A stretch of DNA of 64,000 nucleotides from contig NZ_CANLMP010000005.1 in assembly GCF_947492405.1 (NCBI RefSeq), forward strand, positions 124,001 to 188,000. Direction: 5' to 3'. The notes below the pieces were generated by a model. That model made no database searches. It saw nothing but the letters and a program-made list of their open reading frames with translations, and had not been told where the DNA came from. Positions 38,740 through 48,481 of the stretch are shown in pieces; within the stretch, counting starts at the first letter, position 1; every line of letters begins with the position of its first letter. The stretch is from an uncultured Aquimarina sp. (GTDB lineage: Bacteria > Bacteroidota > Bacteroidia > Flavobacteriales > Flavobacteriaceae). The translations under genes and the position numbers were made by a program.

Positions 38740-41139
38740 ATGTTTAGGAATTACATCAAAATAGCATTTAGAAACCTTCTTAAAAATAGAATCTATTCTT
38801 TTATTAATATTTCTGGTCTTGCTCTTGGTATGGCTGTAACTATAATGATAGGATTATGGATTACGGATGAATTGAGTTATAACAATTACTTTGAAAACAA
38901 GGCAACAATTGCACAAGTTTTTCAAAGTCAAACATTTAATGGTAAAATAGGCACAGGACCTGCAATTCCAAGACCTCTAGAGTTTGAGTTACGCGAAAAT
39001 TACAATGATAATTTTAAGTATATCATGATGTCTTCCTGGACGCAACCTAGATATTTAAGGTATGGTGAAAAAAGCATTTATAGAGACGGTAATTTTATGC
39101 AAGAACCTGCTCCAGATGTATTAAATCTAAAGATTCTTCAAGGTGAAAAATATGGATTAAAAGAAAAGAACTCAATCATGCTTTCTAAATCCACCGCAGA
39201 AACACTGTTCGCTAAAGAAAATCCGCTAGGTAAAATTATAAAAGTAAATAACACAGATGATTTAATAGTAACTGCTATATATGAAGATATACCAGTTAAT
39301 AATGCTTTTGATGAAACTAATTATATTATCCCTTGGAAACATTATATAACCACGCAAGAATGGATAACAAGATCCGCAGACGCCTGGGGAAACAATTCGT
39401 TTCAACTTTTTGTGCAAATCAATGACAATACCACTATGGATATTGTTACCTCCAAAATAAAAGATGCTAAGAAAAAAGCTAATGAAGAAACTGCACAATT
39501 CAATCCTCAGTTATTTTTATTACCTATGAAGGATTGGCATTTACGTTCTAATTTTGAAAACGGAGTTCAAACAGGTGGGCGTATTGAAAATGTTTGGTTA
39601 TTTGGTATTATTGGCTTATTCGTATTACTATTAGCCTGTATTAACTTTGTAAATTTAAGCACTGCCCGTTCAGAAAAACGTGCTACGGAAGTTGGTATAA
39701 GAAAATCTATTGGTTCTAAAAGAGGGCAACTCATTTTTCAATTTCTAAGCGAATCATTTTTGGTTGTTGTTTTCTCTTTTGTTTTAGCACTTGTTATAGT
39801 TTTATTATTCTTAAACGCTTTTAATAATTTAGCTAGTAAAGAAATTGTTTTTCCGTGGTTAAGTCTTCAGTTTTGGGGAGTATCTCTGGTATTTATCATT
39901 TTAACTTCGTTTCTAGCGGGTAGTTACCCTGCTCTGTATTTATCTTCTTTCAATCCTGTTTCAGTTTTAAAAGGAACTTTTAAAGCAGGTCGTTTTGCAG
40001 CAGTTCCCAGAAAAATATTGGTAGTTACACAGTTTACAGTATCTATAGCTCTTATTATAGGTACACTCGTAGTAATGAATCAAATACAACATAGTAAAGA
40101 CAGACCTGTAGGATATAATAAAGAAGGGTTAATACAAATCCCGGTAATGAGTGATGAATTCATGGGTAAAGCTGATCTTATGCGTAATCAATTTATCGCC
40201 TCTGGTGCTGCTATAGAAATGGCAACTACTAGTAGTCCAACTACAAATGTTTGGTCAAACAGAAGTGGATATACTTGGGATGGTAAACCAGAAGGTTTTC
40301 AGGAAGATTTAGCATATACCTCTGTATCCTATGAATTTACTAAAACATTGGATATCGAACTAATTGCGGGTAGAGGTTTTTCTAGAGAATTTGCGAGTGA
40401 TTCTAATGCTGTAATTCTTAATGAAACTGCTGTAAAATATATGGGATTAAAGGATCCAATTGGTAAATATATTAGAGATACTGACACTGAAAACCCTGAT
40501 GACCCACTTAAAATTGTTGGAATAATTAAGGATATGATTGTTCAGTCTCCTTATAGCCCCATAAAACAGGCAATGTATGTTTTTGATAAAAACCAGAATG
40601 CAAGCTTTTATAATCTACGATTACACCCGGCAAAAAGTGTAAGTAATAGTCTAGTACTAGTAGAGGAAACTTTTAAAAAGAATTTTCCAAACCTTCCATT
40701 TGATTATCAATTTGTAGATCAGGAATATGCCAAAAAATTTAGAGCAGAAGAACGTATTGCCAGTTTAGCAAAAGTGTTTACTATGCTAGCCATATTTATA
40801 AGTCTTTTAGGTTTATTTGGACTTGCTTCTTTTGTAGCAGAGCAACGTACTAAGGAAATAGGCGTGCGAAAAATCCTTGGAGCTTCTTTAGCTAATTTGT
40901 GGATGCTACTTTCTAAAGATTTTATCAAACTAGTAATTATTGCACTTTTTATAGCAGGTCCTATTGCTTACTATTTTATGAGTCAGTGGTTACAGAAATT
41001 TTCTTATAGAACCGATATTTCGTGGAACATATTTTTAATTGCTGGTTGCGGAGCACTTATCATAACTATTATTACGATAAGTGTACAGGCTATAAAATCT
41101 GTAACCGCGAATCCTGTAGATTCTTTACGAACAGAATAA
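38740..41139 (+). CDS. ABC permease 1, double FtsX/MacB type
   Basis: 799 residues in two similar halves. The first half has a membrane helix at about 20-42, a MacB-type periplasmic domain (about 50-275) and three helices (about 283-405). The second half repeats this from about 425. Coupling segments follow the helices: ACINFVNLSTARSEKRATEV and VAEQRTKEIGVRKILGAS. It begins MFRNYIKIAFRNLLKN and ends NPVDSLRTE. The usual MacB permease has one such half (four helices); here the fused halves could form the whole transmembrane unit with two copies of ATPase 1. It is a close twin of permease 3, with long identical DNA runs in the last third. Substrate unknown; peptides or lipids are possible. Confidence 0.93.
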   Translation: MFRNYIKIAFRNLLKNRIYSFINISGLALGMAVTIMIGLWITDELSYNNYFENKATIAQVFQSQTFNGKIGTGPAIPRPLEFELRENYNDNFKYIMMSSWTQPRYLRYGEKSIYRDGNFMQEPAPDVLNLKILQGEKYGLKEKNSIMLSKSTAETLFAKENPLGKIIKVNNTDDLIVTAIYEDIPVNNAFDETNYIIPWKHYITTQEWITRSADAWGNNSFQLFVQINDNTTMDIVTSKIKDAKKKANEETAQFNPQLFLLPMKDWHLRSNFENGVQTGGRIENVWLFGIIGLFVLLLACINFVNLSTARSEKRATEVGIRKSIGSKRGQLIFQFLSESFLVVVFSFVLALVIVLLFLNAFNNLASKEIVFPWLSLQFWGVSLVFIILTSFLAGSYPALYLSSFNPVSVLKGTFKAGRFAAVPRKILVVTQFTVSIALIIGTLVVMNQIQHSKDRPVGYNKEGLIQIPVMSDEFMGKADLMRNQFIASGAAIEMATTSSPTTNVWSNRSGYTWDGKPEGFQEDLAYTSVSYEFTKTLDIELIAGRGFSREFASDSNAVILNETAVKYMGLKDPIGKYIRDTDTENPDDPLKIVGIIKDMIVQSPYSPIKQAMYVFDKNQNASFYNLRLHPAKSVSNSLVLVEETFKKNFPNLPFDYQFVDQEYAKKFRAEERIASLAKVFTMLAIFISLLGLFGLASFVAEQRTKEIGVRKILGASLANLWMLLSKDFIKLVIIALFIAGPIAYYFMSQWLQKFSYRTDISWNIFLIAGCGALIITIITISVQAIKSVTANPVDSLRTE

Positions 41140-41175
41140 ATCATCAATCAAAAAACGAACGGTAAAACTACAATC

Positions 41176-43560
41176 ATGATCAGGAATTATTTTAAAATAT
41201 CAATAAGAAATCTACTAAAGAACAAAACCCTTTCCCTTTTAAACCTCATTGGTTTGAGCGTTGGGATTTCAAGTGTTCTAACATTATTATTCTCGGTATA
41301 TGCCTACTATACTGCCGATAGTCCTATACCTGATAAAGAGAATATTTTTTATACAAAAACTGTTTTAAAAGATGGTAATGATTATTCCGAAATGCCCTAT
41401 CCATTGCTGGATAATGTGTTGAATAGCTCGCCGGACGTAATTGCAGGAACACATTTACACAGTTGGAACAATATGTGGTTAACATTTGAAGAAAAAGATT
41501 TTCAAAATAGAACCGATTATGCAGACCCTGAATTTTTTGAAGTATTTGACCTTCCTTTGAAGTATGGGAATAAAATAACAGCTTTAAAAGAAAAATATTC
41601 TATTGTACTAACAGATAAAGTAAGTAAACAAATTTTTGGTGATATAAATCCCGTTGGGAAGACCATAATTGGATCAGATACGCTTAACTTGAAAGTTACC
41701 GGAGTTTTTGAGCCGATTAGCCCCTATTCTGCTTTTCGGTTAGGTGTATTACTTCCTAATACATTACTTAAAACAAATCCTTCCTTTATTGCACAGACCC
41801 ATTGGGGAAATAGTTTTTCCCCAACTTATTATAGGTTAAGACCGGATAGCGATCTTACGCAACTTAAGAATAGTGTAACTCGATTGATGAAAGAAAATCG
41901 TATCGATATGAATACAATTGCAGAAATGAAGGTGATGCCATTCGGTGATATGAGAACAGATGCTATTCCCATTGTCGATATTATTATCTCTAGTTCTATT
42001 GCTGCTTCCTTTTTTATTCTACTAATTATATTGGTTAATTTTCTTAATCTCAACACTTCTACCATGTTGGGACGCACTAAAACAATTGCAGTACGTAAAG
42101 TATTAGGAAGTGATAAAAAAGGGATCATTATTCAATATTGTATAGAAAACGGGATTCTTGTTTTTGTATCCATTCTTTTATCAGCATTTCTTTTTTTTAC
42201 TGTAAACCTTCCTAGGTTAAATGATACGTTTGGTCCTGAATTTGGTAGAATTTCCTTTGATATTTTTAAAGATTACCCTGTAGTTTTAGGGATTATTGTG
42301 ATTGGGATTTTAGCAACTTTGATGGTTTCTATTTTACCAAGTCTTCGCTTTGTAAAAATCCCTGTTACTTTAGGTATTAAAGGAAAAGTGCAACAGGTAA
42401 AAAGCAACTTCTTATTACGCAACTCATTTATTATTCTTCAATTTACAATTGCAATTTTATGTATAAGCATTGCAATTATACTCAATAAGCAGATTGGCTT
42501 TATGAAAAATGCAGATTTGGGCTTTGAACGTAATAATGTTTTAGTTGGAAATATAGATTTGGATTATAAAAAATTAGATATTGCACAATCAAAATTTAAT
42601 GCACTTTTAAATGAATTAGAGTCCAATCCTTATGTAAAGAGTGTTTCAACAAGCCAGGCAATACCATCAGACTATTATTTTAACTATACGAACTATTATG
42701 ATCCGACAAACGATACGGATGTTCGGATACGAAGATCGTATGCAGACCAGTCTTATTTTAAAACATTAGAAATTCCAATCGTAGAAGGGCGTAATTTTAA
42801 CCAAAATATTGATCAGGCTGACGAATACCCGGTCATTATAAATGAGGCCGCTTTAAAAGCATTTGGTTGGAAAACAATTGAAGGCAAAACACTTAATTTT
42901 AAAGGAGGAAATGGGATAGGACAGCCCATTGTAGGTGTTGTTAAAGACTTCCACTATCAAGACTTACAAAATGCTGTTGAACCATTGGTTCATATTTATA
43001 GAGATCGTAAAACATTAGAGCAACATAGGTTTTTAACAGTAAGTGTACAAGAAGGTCATGAAACTAGTATTGAAAACATCATTTCTACTGCTTTTGAGAA
43101 TATCCCTTCTAGAAAAAGATATATACAATCCAGATTAACAGATAAAGTTAGCGGTCAATATTTATTAATTGAAGGAATTCTTAAATCCGTAAGTATTACT
43201 GCAATTCTTGCAATTTTTATTTCGTGTTTAGGGCTTTTCGGGCTCATTTCTTTTTCAGCAAAAAGGAGAGTGAAAGAAATTGGTGTTCGCAAAGTATTAG
43301 GTGCTGGAGTGACTAAAATTGTATTCTTATTATCTAAAGATTATGTCATTTTAGTAGGTATTGCTGCTCTTATTGCATTCCCTATTGCGTGGTATGCTAT
43401 GAATTCGTGGCTAGATGGTTTTGCCTATAGTATATCAATTAAGTGGTGGATGTTTGGCTTGGCTGCTTTTATAGCTTTATTCATCACCTCATTTACACTA
43501 GGATTACGAGCTATTAAATCGGCTGTAGCTAATCCTATAAATTCCTTAAGAACCGAATAA
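41176..43560 (+). CDS. ABC permease 2, divergent member
   Basis: 794 residues with the same two-half FtsX/MacB layout, 36 bases after permease 1. It is the least typical of the nine in its first half. The usual ACINF(V/I)NLSTAR is replaced by ILVNFLNLNTSTMLGRTKTI, and the first periplasmic domain lacks the common FELSYDNFH-like start (it has YTADSPIPDKENIFYTKT). The second half is standard (SCLGLFGLISFSAKRRVKEI, VRKVLGAG). It ends NPINSLRTE. It separates the near-identical permeases 1 and 3, so it either inserted between twins or was bracketed by a later copy. A different ligand or a structural role in mixed pumps is possible. Confidence 0.92.
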   Translation: MIRNYFKISIRNLLKNKTLSLLNLIGLSVGISSVLTLLFSVYAYYTADSPIPDKENIFYTKTVLKDGNDYSEMPYPLLDNVLNSSPDVIAGTHLHSWNNMWLTFEEKDFQNRTDYADPEFFEVFDLPLKYGNKITALKEKYSIVLTDKVSKQIFGDINPVGKTIIGSDTLNLKVTGVFEPISPYSAFRLGVLLPNTLLKTNPSFIAQTHWGNSFSPTYYRLRPDSDLTQLKNSVTRLMKENRIDMNTIAEMKVMPFGDMRTDAIPIVDIIISSSIAASFFILLIILVNFLNLNTSTMLGRTKTIAVRKVLGSDKKGIIIQYCIENGILVFVSILLSAFLFFTVNLPRLNDTFGPEFGRISFDIFKDYPVVLGIIVIGILATLMVSILPSLRFVKIPVTLGIKGKVQQVKSNFLLRNSFIILQFTIAILCISIAIILNKQIGFMKNADLGFERNNVLVGNIDLDYKKLDIAQSKFNALLNELESNPYVKSVSTSQAIPSDYYFNYTNYYDPTNDTDVRIRRSYADQSYFKTLEIPIVEGRNFNQNIDQADEYPVIINEAALKAFGWKTIEGKTLNFKGGNGIGQPIVGVVKDFHYQDLQNAVEPLVHIYRDRKTLEQHRFLTVSVQEGHETSIENIISTAFENIPSRKRYIQSRLTDKVSGQYLLIEGILKSVSITAILAIFISCLGLFGLISFSAKRRVKEIGVRKVLGAGVTKIVFLLSKDYVILVGIAALIAFPIAWYAMNSWLDGFAYSISIKWWMFGLAAFIALFITSFTLGLRAIKSAVANPINSLRTE

Positions 43561-43581
43561 ATCATCAATCAAATCAATCCT

Positions 43582-43596
43582 TTCGCCTCTGGCGGA
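43582..43596. repeat. Short gene-leader inverted repeat
   Basis: TTCGCCTCTGGCGGA, a copy of the 37971 repeat with two changes. AATCAATC precedes it and ATCAAAAAATGAAC follows. It lies 17-31 bases before the permease 3 start. Confidence 0.6.
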
Positions 43597-43613
43597 TCAA
43601 AAAATGAACTGTT

Positions 43614-46019
43614 ATGATTAGGAATTATTTTAAAATCGCATTAAGAAACTTGTTAAAAAACAAGATCTATTCGTTCATAAATATATCAGGACTAGCAATT
43701 GGTATGGCAGCCACCATACTAATCGGTTTGTGGATATATGATGAACTTAGTTATGGCAATTATTTCGAAAATAACACAACTATCGCTCAGGTATTTCAGC
43801 ATGAATCTGCGAATAACATTATAGATACAGGACCTGCGATACCAAGACCATTGGAGTTTGCGCTTAGAGAAGGCTATAAAGATAATTTTAAGCATATCAT
43901 CATGTCCTCCTGGGAACAACCAAGATATATTCGTTTTGGAGAAACTAATATTTACAGACGTGGAAATGCCATGCAAGAAGGTGCTCCAGAGATGCTAAAT
44001 TTAAAAATTATAGAGGGTGTAAGAGATGGTTTAAAAGAGAAGAATTCCATAATGCTATCTGAATCTTCTGCCAAAACGTTATTTGGAACAGATGCTGCTG
44101 TGGGTAAAATCGTAAAAGTAAATAATCAGGATGACTTAATTATCACCGCAATCTATGAAGATATTCCTGATAATAATTCGTTTAATGAAATGGATTATCT
44201 CATCCCGTGGAAATATTATATAACTACACAACCTTGGTTAGAGAGAGCAAAAACAGCCTGGGGAAACAATTCTTTTCAGATGTTTGTGCAGATCAATGAT
44301 AATACAACTATGGAGGCGGTTACTTCTAAAATCATTGATGTTAAAAAAAAGGCTTCGCCTGGAGAAGCAGAATTTAATCCACAAATCTTCTTATTTCCTA
44401 TGAAAGACTGGTACTTAAGAAGTGATTTTGAGAATGGTATTCAAAGTGGTGGGCGTATTGAAAATGTTTGGTTATTCGGTATCATCGGTATCTTTATCTT
44501 ATTATTGGCTTGTATCAATTTTGTTAATTTAAGTACAGCTCGTTCAGAAAAGCGAGCTATAGAAGTTGGCATAAGAAAATCTATAGGTTCACAAAGAGGT
44601 CAGCTTATATTTCAATTTCTAAGTGAATCATTCCTAGTTGTATTTGTGGCATTTTTAATAGCAATCGGAATTGTGTTATTAAGTCTAGATGGTTTTAACA
44701 ATTTAGCAAGTAAAGTCATTGTTTTTCCGTGGACAAATACGCTATTTTGGCTTGTATCCTTAGTATTCATTTTTGTAACCGCATTCTTGTCTGGAAGTTA
44801 TCCCGCATTGTATTTATCATCCTTCAATCCTGTTACCGTCTTAAAAGGCACTTTTAGAGTTGGTCGTTTTGCAGCACTTCCAAGAAAAGTATTAGTAGTT
44901 ACTCAGTTTACAGTGTCTATTGCGCTTATTATAGGGACACTCATTGTAATGAACCAAATTCAGTACAGCAAAGAAAGACCAACGGGTTATGACAAAGAAG
45001 GCTTGATTCAAATACCGGTTATGAGTAGCGAATTTAGTGGGAAAGCAGATATCATGCGAAATCAATTTATAGCTTCTGGAGGAGCTATAGAAATGGCTAC
45101 GACAAGCAGCCCTACTACAGATGTTTGGTCCAATAGAGGTGGTTATACCTGGGAAGGTAAACCGGTAGGTTTTCAAGAAGATTTGGCATATACCGATGTA
45201 TCCTATGAATTTGTCGAAACCTTGGGCGCAAAAATAATAGCTGGGCGTGGCTTTTCCAGAGATTTTCCCACGGATTCTTTAGGTGTGATTCTTAATAAAA
45301 CAGCAGTAGAATATATGGGTATTAAAAATCCAATAGGAAAATTGATACGTGACTCTGATATTGATGATCCTAACCCGATGCCACCGCTTAAAATTATTGG
45401 TGTTATCGATGATATTATTATGCAGTCACCATATAGTCCCGTAAAACAATCTATGTATGCCTTTGATAGATTTGGTAATATTTCCTTTTATAATCTACGG
45501 TTGAATCCGGAGAACAGTATTAGCGATAATTTGGAAATTGTTGAAGGCGTATTTAAAACCAATTTTCCTAATGTACCATTCGACTATCAATTCATAGATC
45601 AGGAATACGCTAAAAAGTTCAGAGCAGAAGAACGTATCGCTAGTTTAGCAAAAGTTTTTACCATATTAGCCATATTTATAAGTCTTTTAGGTTTATTTGG
45701 ACTTGCCTCCTTTGTAGCAGAACAACGAACAAAAGAAATAGGTGTTAGAAAAATTCTTGGAGCTTCTCTTGCTAATCTATGGATATTACTTTCTAAAGAT
45801 TTTATCAAACTAGTAATTATTGCGCTATTCATATCAGCGCCAATAGCTTATTATTTTATGAATGAATGGCTGCAAAAATTCTCTTATAGAACAGACATCT
45901 CCTGGAATATATTTTTAATAGCGGGCTCTGGAGCAATTATCATAACTATCATTACGATTAGCATACAGGCCATAAAATCAGTAACAGCAAATCCTGTAGA
46001 TTCTTTACGAACAGAATAA
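43614..46019 (+). CDS. ABC permease 3, twin of permease 1
   Basis: 801 residues, two-half FtsX/MacB layout. It aligns with permease 1 along its whole length. Shared features include GPAIPRPLEFALRE, the DW(Y/H)LRS(D/N)FENG motif before the third-quarter helices, and AEERIASLAKVFT...ISLLGLFGLASF, written here in parts. The final 150 residues are almost the same, and runs of more than 30 identical bases occur near 45660-45710 and 45790-45830. This points to a fairly recent duplication or continuing gene conversion. The periplasmic parts differ more (HESANNIIDT against QTFNGKIGT), as expected if ligand preference is diverging. It starts 53 bases after permease 2. Confidence 0.93.
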   Translation: MIRNYFKIALRNLLKNKIYSFINISGLAIGMAATILIGLWIYDELSYGNYFENNTTIAQVFQHESANNIIDTGPAIPRPLEFALREGYKDNFKHIIMSSWEQPRYIRFGETNIYRRGNAMQEGAPEMLNLKIIEGVRDGLKEKNSIMLSESSAKTLFGTDAAVGKIVKVNNQDDLIITAIYEDIPDNNSFNEMDYLIPWKYYITTQPWLERAKTAWGNNSFQMFVQINDNTTMEAVTSKIIDVKKKASPGEAEFNPQIFLFPMKDWYLRSDFENGIQSGGRIENVWLFGIIGIFILLLACINFVNLSTARSEKRAIEVGIRKSIGSQRGQLIFQFLSESFLVVFVAFLIAIGIVLLSLDGFNNLASKVIVFPWTNTLFWLVSLVFIFVTAFLSGSYPALYLSSFNPVTVLKGTFRVGRFAALPRKVLVVTQFTVSIALIIGTLIVMNQIQYSKERPTGYDKEGLIQIPVMSSEFSGKADIMRNQFIASGGAIEMATTSSPTTDVWSNRGGYTWEGKPVGFQEDLAYTDVSYEFVETLGAKIIAGRGFSRDFPTDSLGVILNKTAVEYMGIKNPIGKLIRDSDIDDPNPMPPLKIIGVIDDIIMQSPYSPVKQSMYAFDRFGNISFYNLRLNPENSISDNLEIVEGVFKTNFPNVPFDYQFIDQEYAKKFRAEERIASLAKVFTILAIFISLLGLFGLASFVAEQRTKEIGVRKILGASLANLWILLSKDFIKLVIIALFISAPIAYYFMNEWLQKFSYRTDISWNIFLIAGSGAIIITIITISIQAIKSVTANPVDSLRTE

Positions 46020-46074
46020 ACAATTCAATCCTTACACTCTAAACAAATCAAAAACGAATAGTAAACCAACAATC

Positions 46075-48456
46075 ATGATCAGGAATTATTTTAAAATAGC
46101 TTGGAGAAACCTTTGGAGAAGAAGAGGTTTTACATTTATCAATATTACAGGGTTATCCATAGGGATGACCGCTAGTTTTCTAATGTTATTATATGTTAGT
46201 TTCGAACTAAGCTACGATAACTTTCATAGCAAAACAGAAGATATATACAGAGTAGTTGCTGATATTAAAACTCCTTCTGATAATATAGAAGCTAATATAA
46301 CTGCCTGGGCAGTCCCTCCTAATCTAGAAAAGGATTTTCCCGAAATAATTTCTGCGGTAAGAATTAATGATTTAAATATGATTGTTCGCAAAGACGATCT
46401 AAAATTTAAAGAAACAAATGCTATTGCTGCTGATTCTAGTTTTTTCTCTGTTTTTGATTTCGAACTACTTCAAGGAAATCCAAAAGAAGTATTAAAAAAG
46501 CAATTTAGTATTGTATTATCAGAGACTACTGCTAAAAAATACTTTGGCGATCAAAACCCTATTGGTAAATCATTAAAAATAACTGAAGAAGGATATAACT
46601 CTACGGTAACTGGAGTTATGAAAGATTTCCCAGAGAACTCTCATATTAAAGCCGATATAATATTATCACTAACAACTTTTACACAGCACTTAGATAAAGA
46701 ATTAGATACTAGATGGGGAAGTTATGACGCTGCAGCTTATATCTTAGTTAATTCTAACACTAACCCTGATCAACTTGCTGCCAAGTTTCCTGCATTCTTA
46801 GAAAAACATAGTGGAGCGTTTATGAAACAGAGTAAAATGTTTGTTACGCTAAACTTAGAACCTCTAAAAAGTTTATACCTAGAATCTACTAGAGGTGGAA
46901 CTGGAGGGGGTAGTATGACTAATGTTTATATATTCTCTATCATTGCCATTTTTATTCTTCTTATTGCGTCTATTAATTTTATTAATCTTACAACTGCCCG
47001 TTCTGTAGAAAGAGCTAAAGAAGTAGGAATTAGAAAAGTAATGGGAGCAGAAAAACAACAATTATCATTACAATTTATTGGAGAATCCATTATAACCTGT
47101 TTATTAGCCTTTTTAATAACAACCTTACTAACCGTTATAACCTTACCATTTTTTAATGAGATTGCTGGAAAAGTAATCAGTGAAGGCCTTTTTTCTAACT
47201 ATGGTAATATTGTTAAACTATTAGGTATTTCTTTAGCAATAGGTCTTTTTGCTGGAATTTACCCTTCAATAGTTCTATCATCTTTTAAACCTATACAAGT
47301 ATTAAAAGGTAATTTTTCTACCGGTGGCAAAGGCGTTCTTCTTAGAAAAAGCTTAGTGATTGTGCAATTTACCATTTCGATTATTCTTATAACTGGTACC
47401 ATTATTATCTATAATCAAATGAAATATATGCAAAACCAGGAATTAGGATTCAATAAAGATCGTTTACTAATTCTTGAGGCTGAATCTTCTAAATCACAAT
47501 TAGCACTAAAACATGCTATTGATAAAATTCCTGGAGTCAAATCAACAAGTTTAGGGTCTAGTGTTCCCGGAGGAGGGAATTCATCCGCGTATTCTGAAAT
47601 AGAAAATAAAGTAGGTGATCTTCAAATTGCGAACTTAGATCTCTATTTTATAGATCACGAATATATCCCTCAATTTGATCTTAAGATAATAGCAGGAAGA
47701 CCTTTTTCTAAAGATTTTGCTTCTGATTCTACACAAGCAATGATTATTAATGAAGAAGCAGTGAAACTTTTAGGATATAATGATCCGCAAAACGCTATTG
47801 GTGCAAGATTTAAACAATGGGGTCGCGAAGGTCAAGTAATAGGCGTTATTAAGAATTTTCATTTCAATTCTTTACACGATAATATTGGACCTCTCACAAT
47901 GCGAATGGAGCAAAACAGAAATGATCTAATTACAGTTAAATTAGCTCCTAATAATATAAAAGAAACTATTAGCGAAATTGAAAAACTATGGGGATCCTTT
48001 TTACCTGAGCAACCATTTGATTACTTCTTCCTAGACGACTCATTTAATGAACAATATGAAAATGAAGAACGATTTGGCAACTTATTTTTATACTTCGCTA
48101 GCTTAGCTATATTAATCTCATGCTTAGGATTACTAGGACTTGCGGCATACAGCACATTACAACGAAGACGAGAAATTGGAATTAGAAAAGTAATTGGTGC
48201 TTCTGTATCAGAAATTGTAAATCTTTTATCCAAGGATTTCTTGAAATTGGTAATGATTGCTTTTACTATCGCCTCTCCTATTGCTTGGTACGTTATGTAC
48301 AATTGGTTACAAGGCTTTGCTTTCAGAATCGACATACAATGGTGGATGTTCCTTTTTTCAGGGGGTTCTGCTATATTAATCGCAGTATTAACCGTTAGTT
48401 TTCACGCAGTAAAAGCTTCCTTATCAAACCCTGTGAAGGCATTAAGAACAGAATAG
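46075..48456 (+). CDS. ABC permease 4, double FtsX/MacB type
   Basis: 793 residues. It begins MIRNYFKIAWRNLWRRRGF and ends NPVKALRTE. The first-half coupling segment is ASINFINLTTARSVERAKEV (Ser replaces the usual Cys); the second-half segment is TLQRRREIGIRKVIGAS. The first periplasmic domain opens FELSYDNFHSKTEDIYRVV, the form most common for this family in Bacteroidota. A Gly-rich turn (STRGGTGGGSMTNVYIF) precedes the first helix group in place of the DWHLRS motif of permeases 1, 3 and 9. It is 55 bases after permease 3. Closest relatives outside the locus are probably the widespread stand-alone Bacteroidota permeases (inference). Confidence 0.93.
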   Translation: MIRNYFKIAWRNLWRRRGFTFINITGLSIGMTASFLMLLYVSFELSYDNFHSKTEDIYRVVADIKTPSDNIEANITAWAVPPNLEKDFPEIISAVRINDLNMIVRKDDLKFKETNAIAADSSFFSVFDFELLQGNPKEVLKKQFSIVLSETTAKKYFGDQNPIGKSLKITEEGYNSTVTGVMKDFPENSHIKADIILSLTTFTQHLDKELDTRWGSYDAAAYILVNSNTNPDQLAAKFPAFLEKHSGAFMKQSKMFVTLNLEPLKSLYLESTRGGTGGGSMTNVYIFSIIAIFILLIASINFINLTTARSVERAKEVGIRKVMGAEKQQLSLQFIGESIITCLLAFLITTLLTVITLPFFNEIAGKVISEGLFSNYGNIVKLLGISLAIGLFAGIYPSIVLSSFKPIQVLKGNFSTGGKGVLLRKSLVIVQFTISIILITGTIIIYNQMKYMQNQELGFNKDRLLILEAESSKSQLALKHAIDKIPGVKSTSLGSSVPGGGNSSAYSEIENKVGDLQIANLDLYFIDHEYIPQFDLKIIAGRPFSKDFASDSTQAMIINEEAVKLLGYNDPQNAIGARFKQWGREGQVIGVIKNFHFNSLHDNIGPLTMRMEQNRNDLITVKLAPNNIKETISEIEKLWGSFLPEQPFDYFFLDDSFNEQYENEERFGNLFLYFASLAILISCLGLLGLAAYSTLQRRREIGIRKVIGASVSEIVNLLSKDFLKLVMIAFTIASPIAWYVMYNWLQGFAFRIDIQWWMFLFSGGSAILIAVLTVSFHAVKASLSNPVKALRTE

Positions 48457-48481
48457 ATCATCAATCAAAAAACAAACAATC

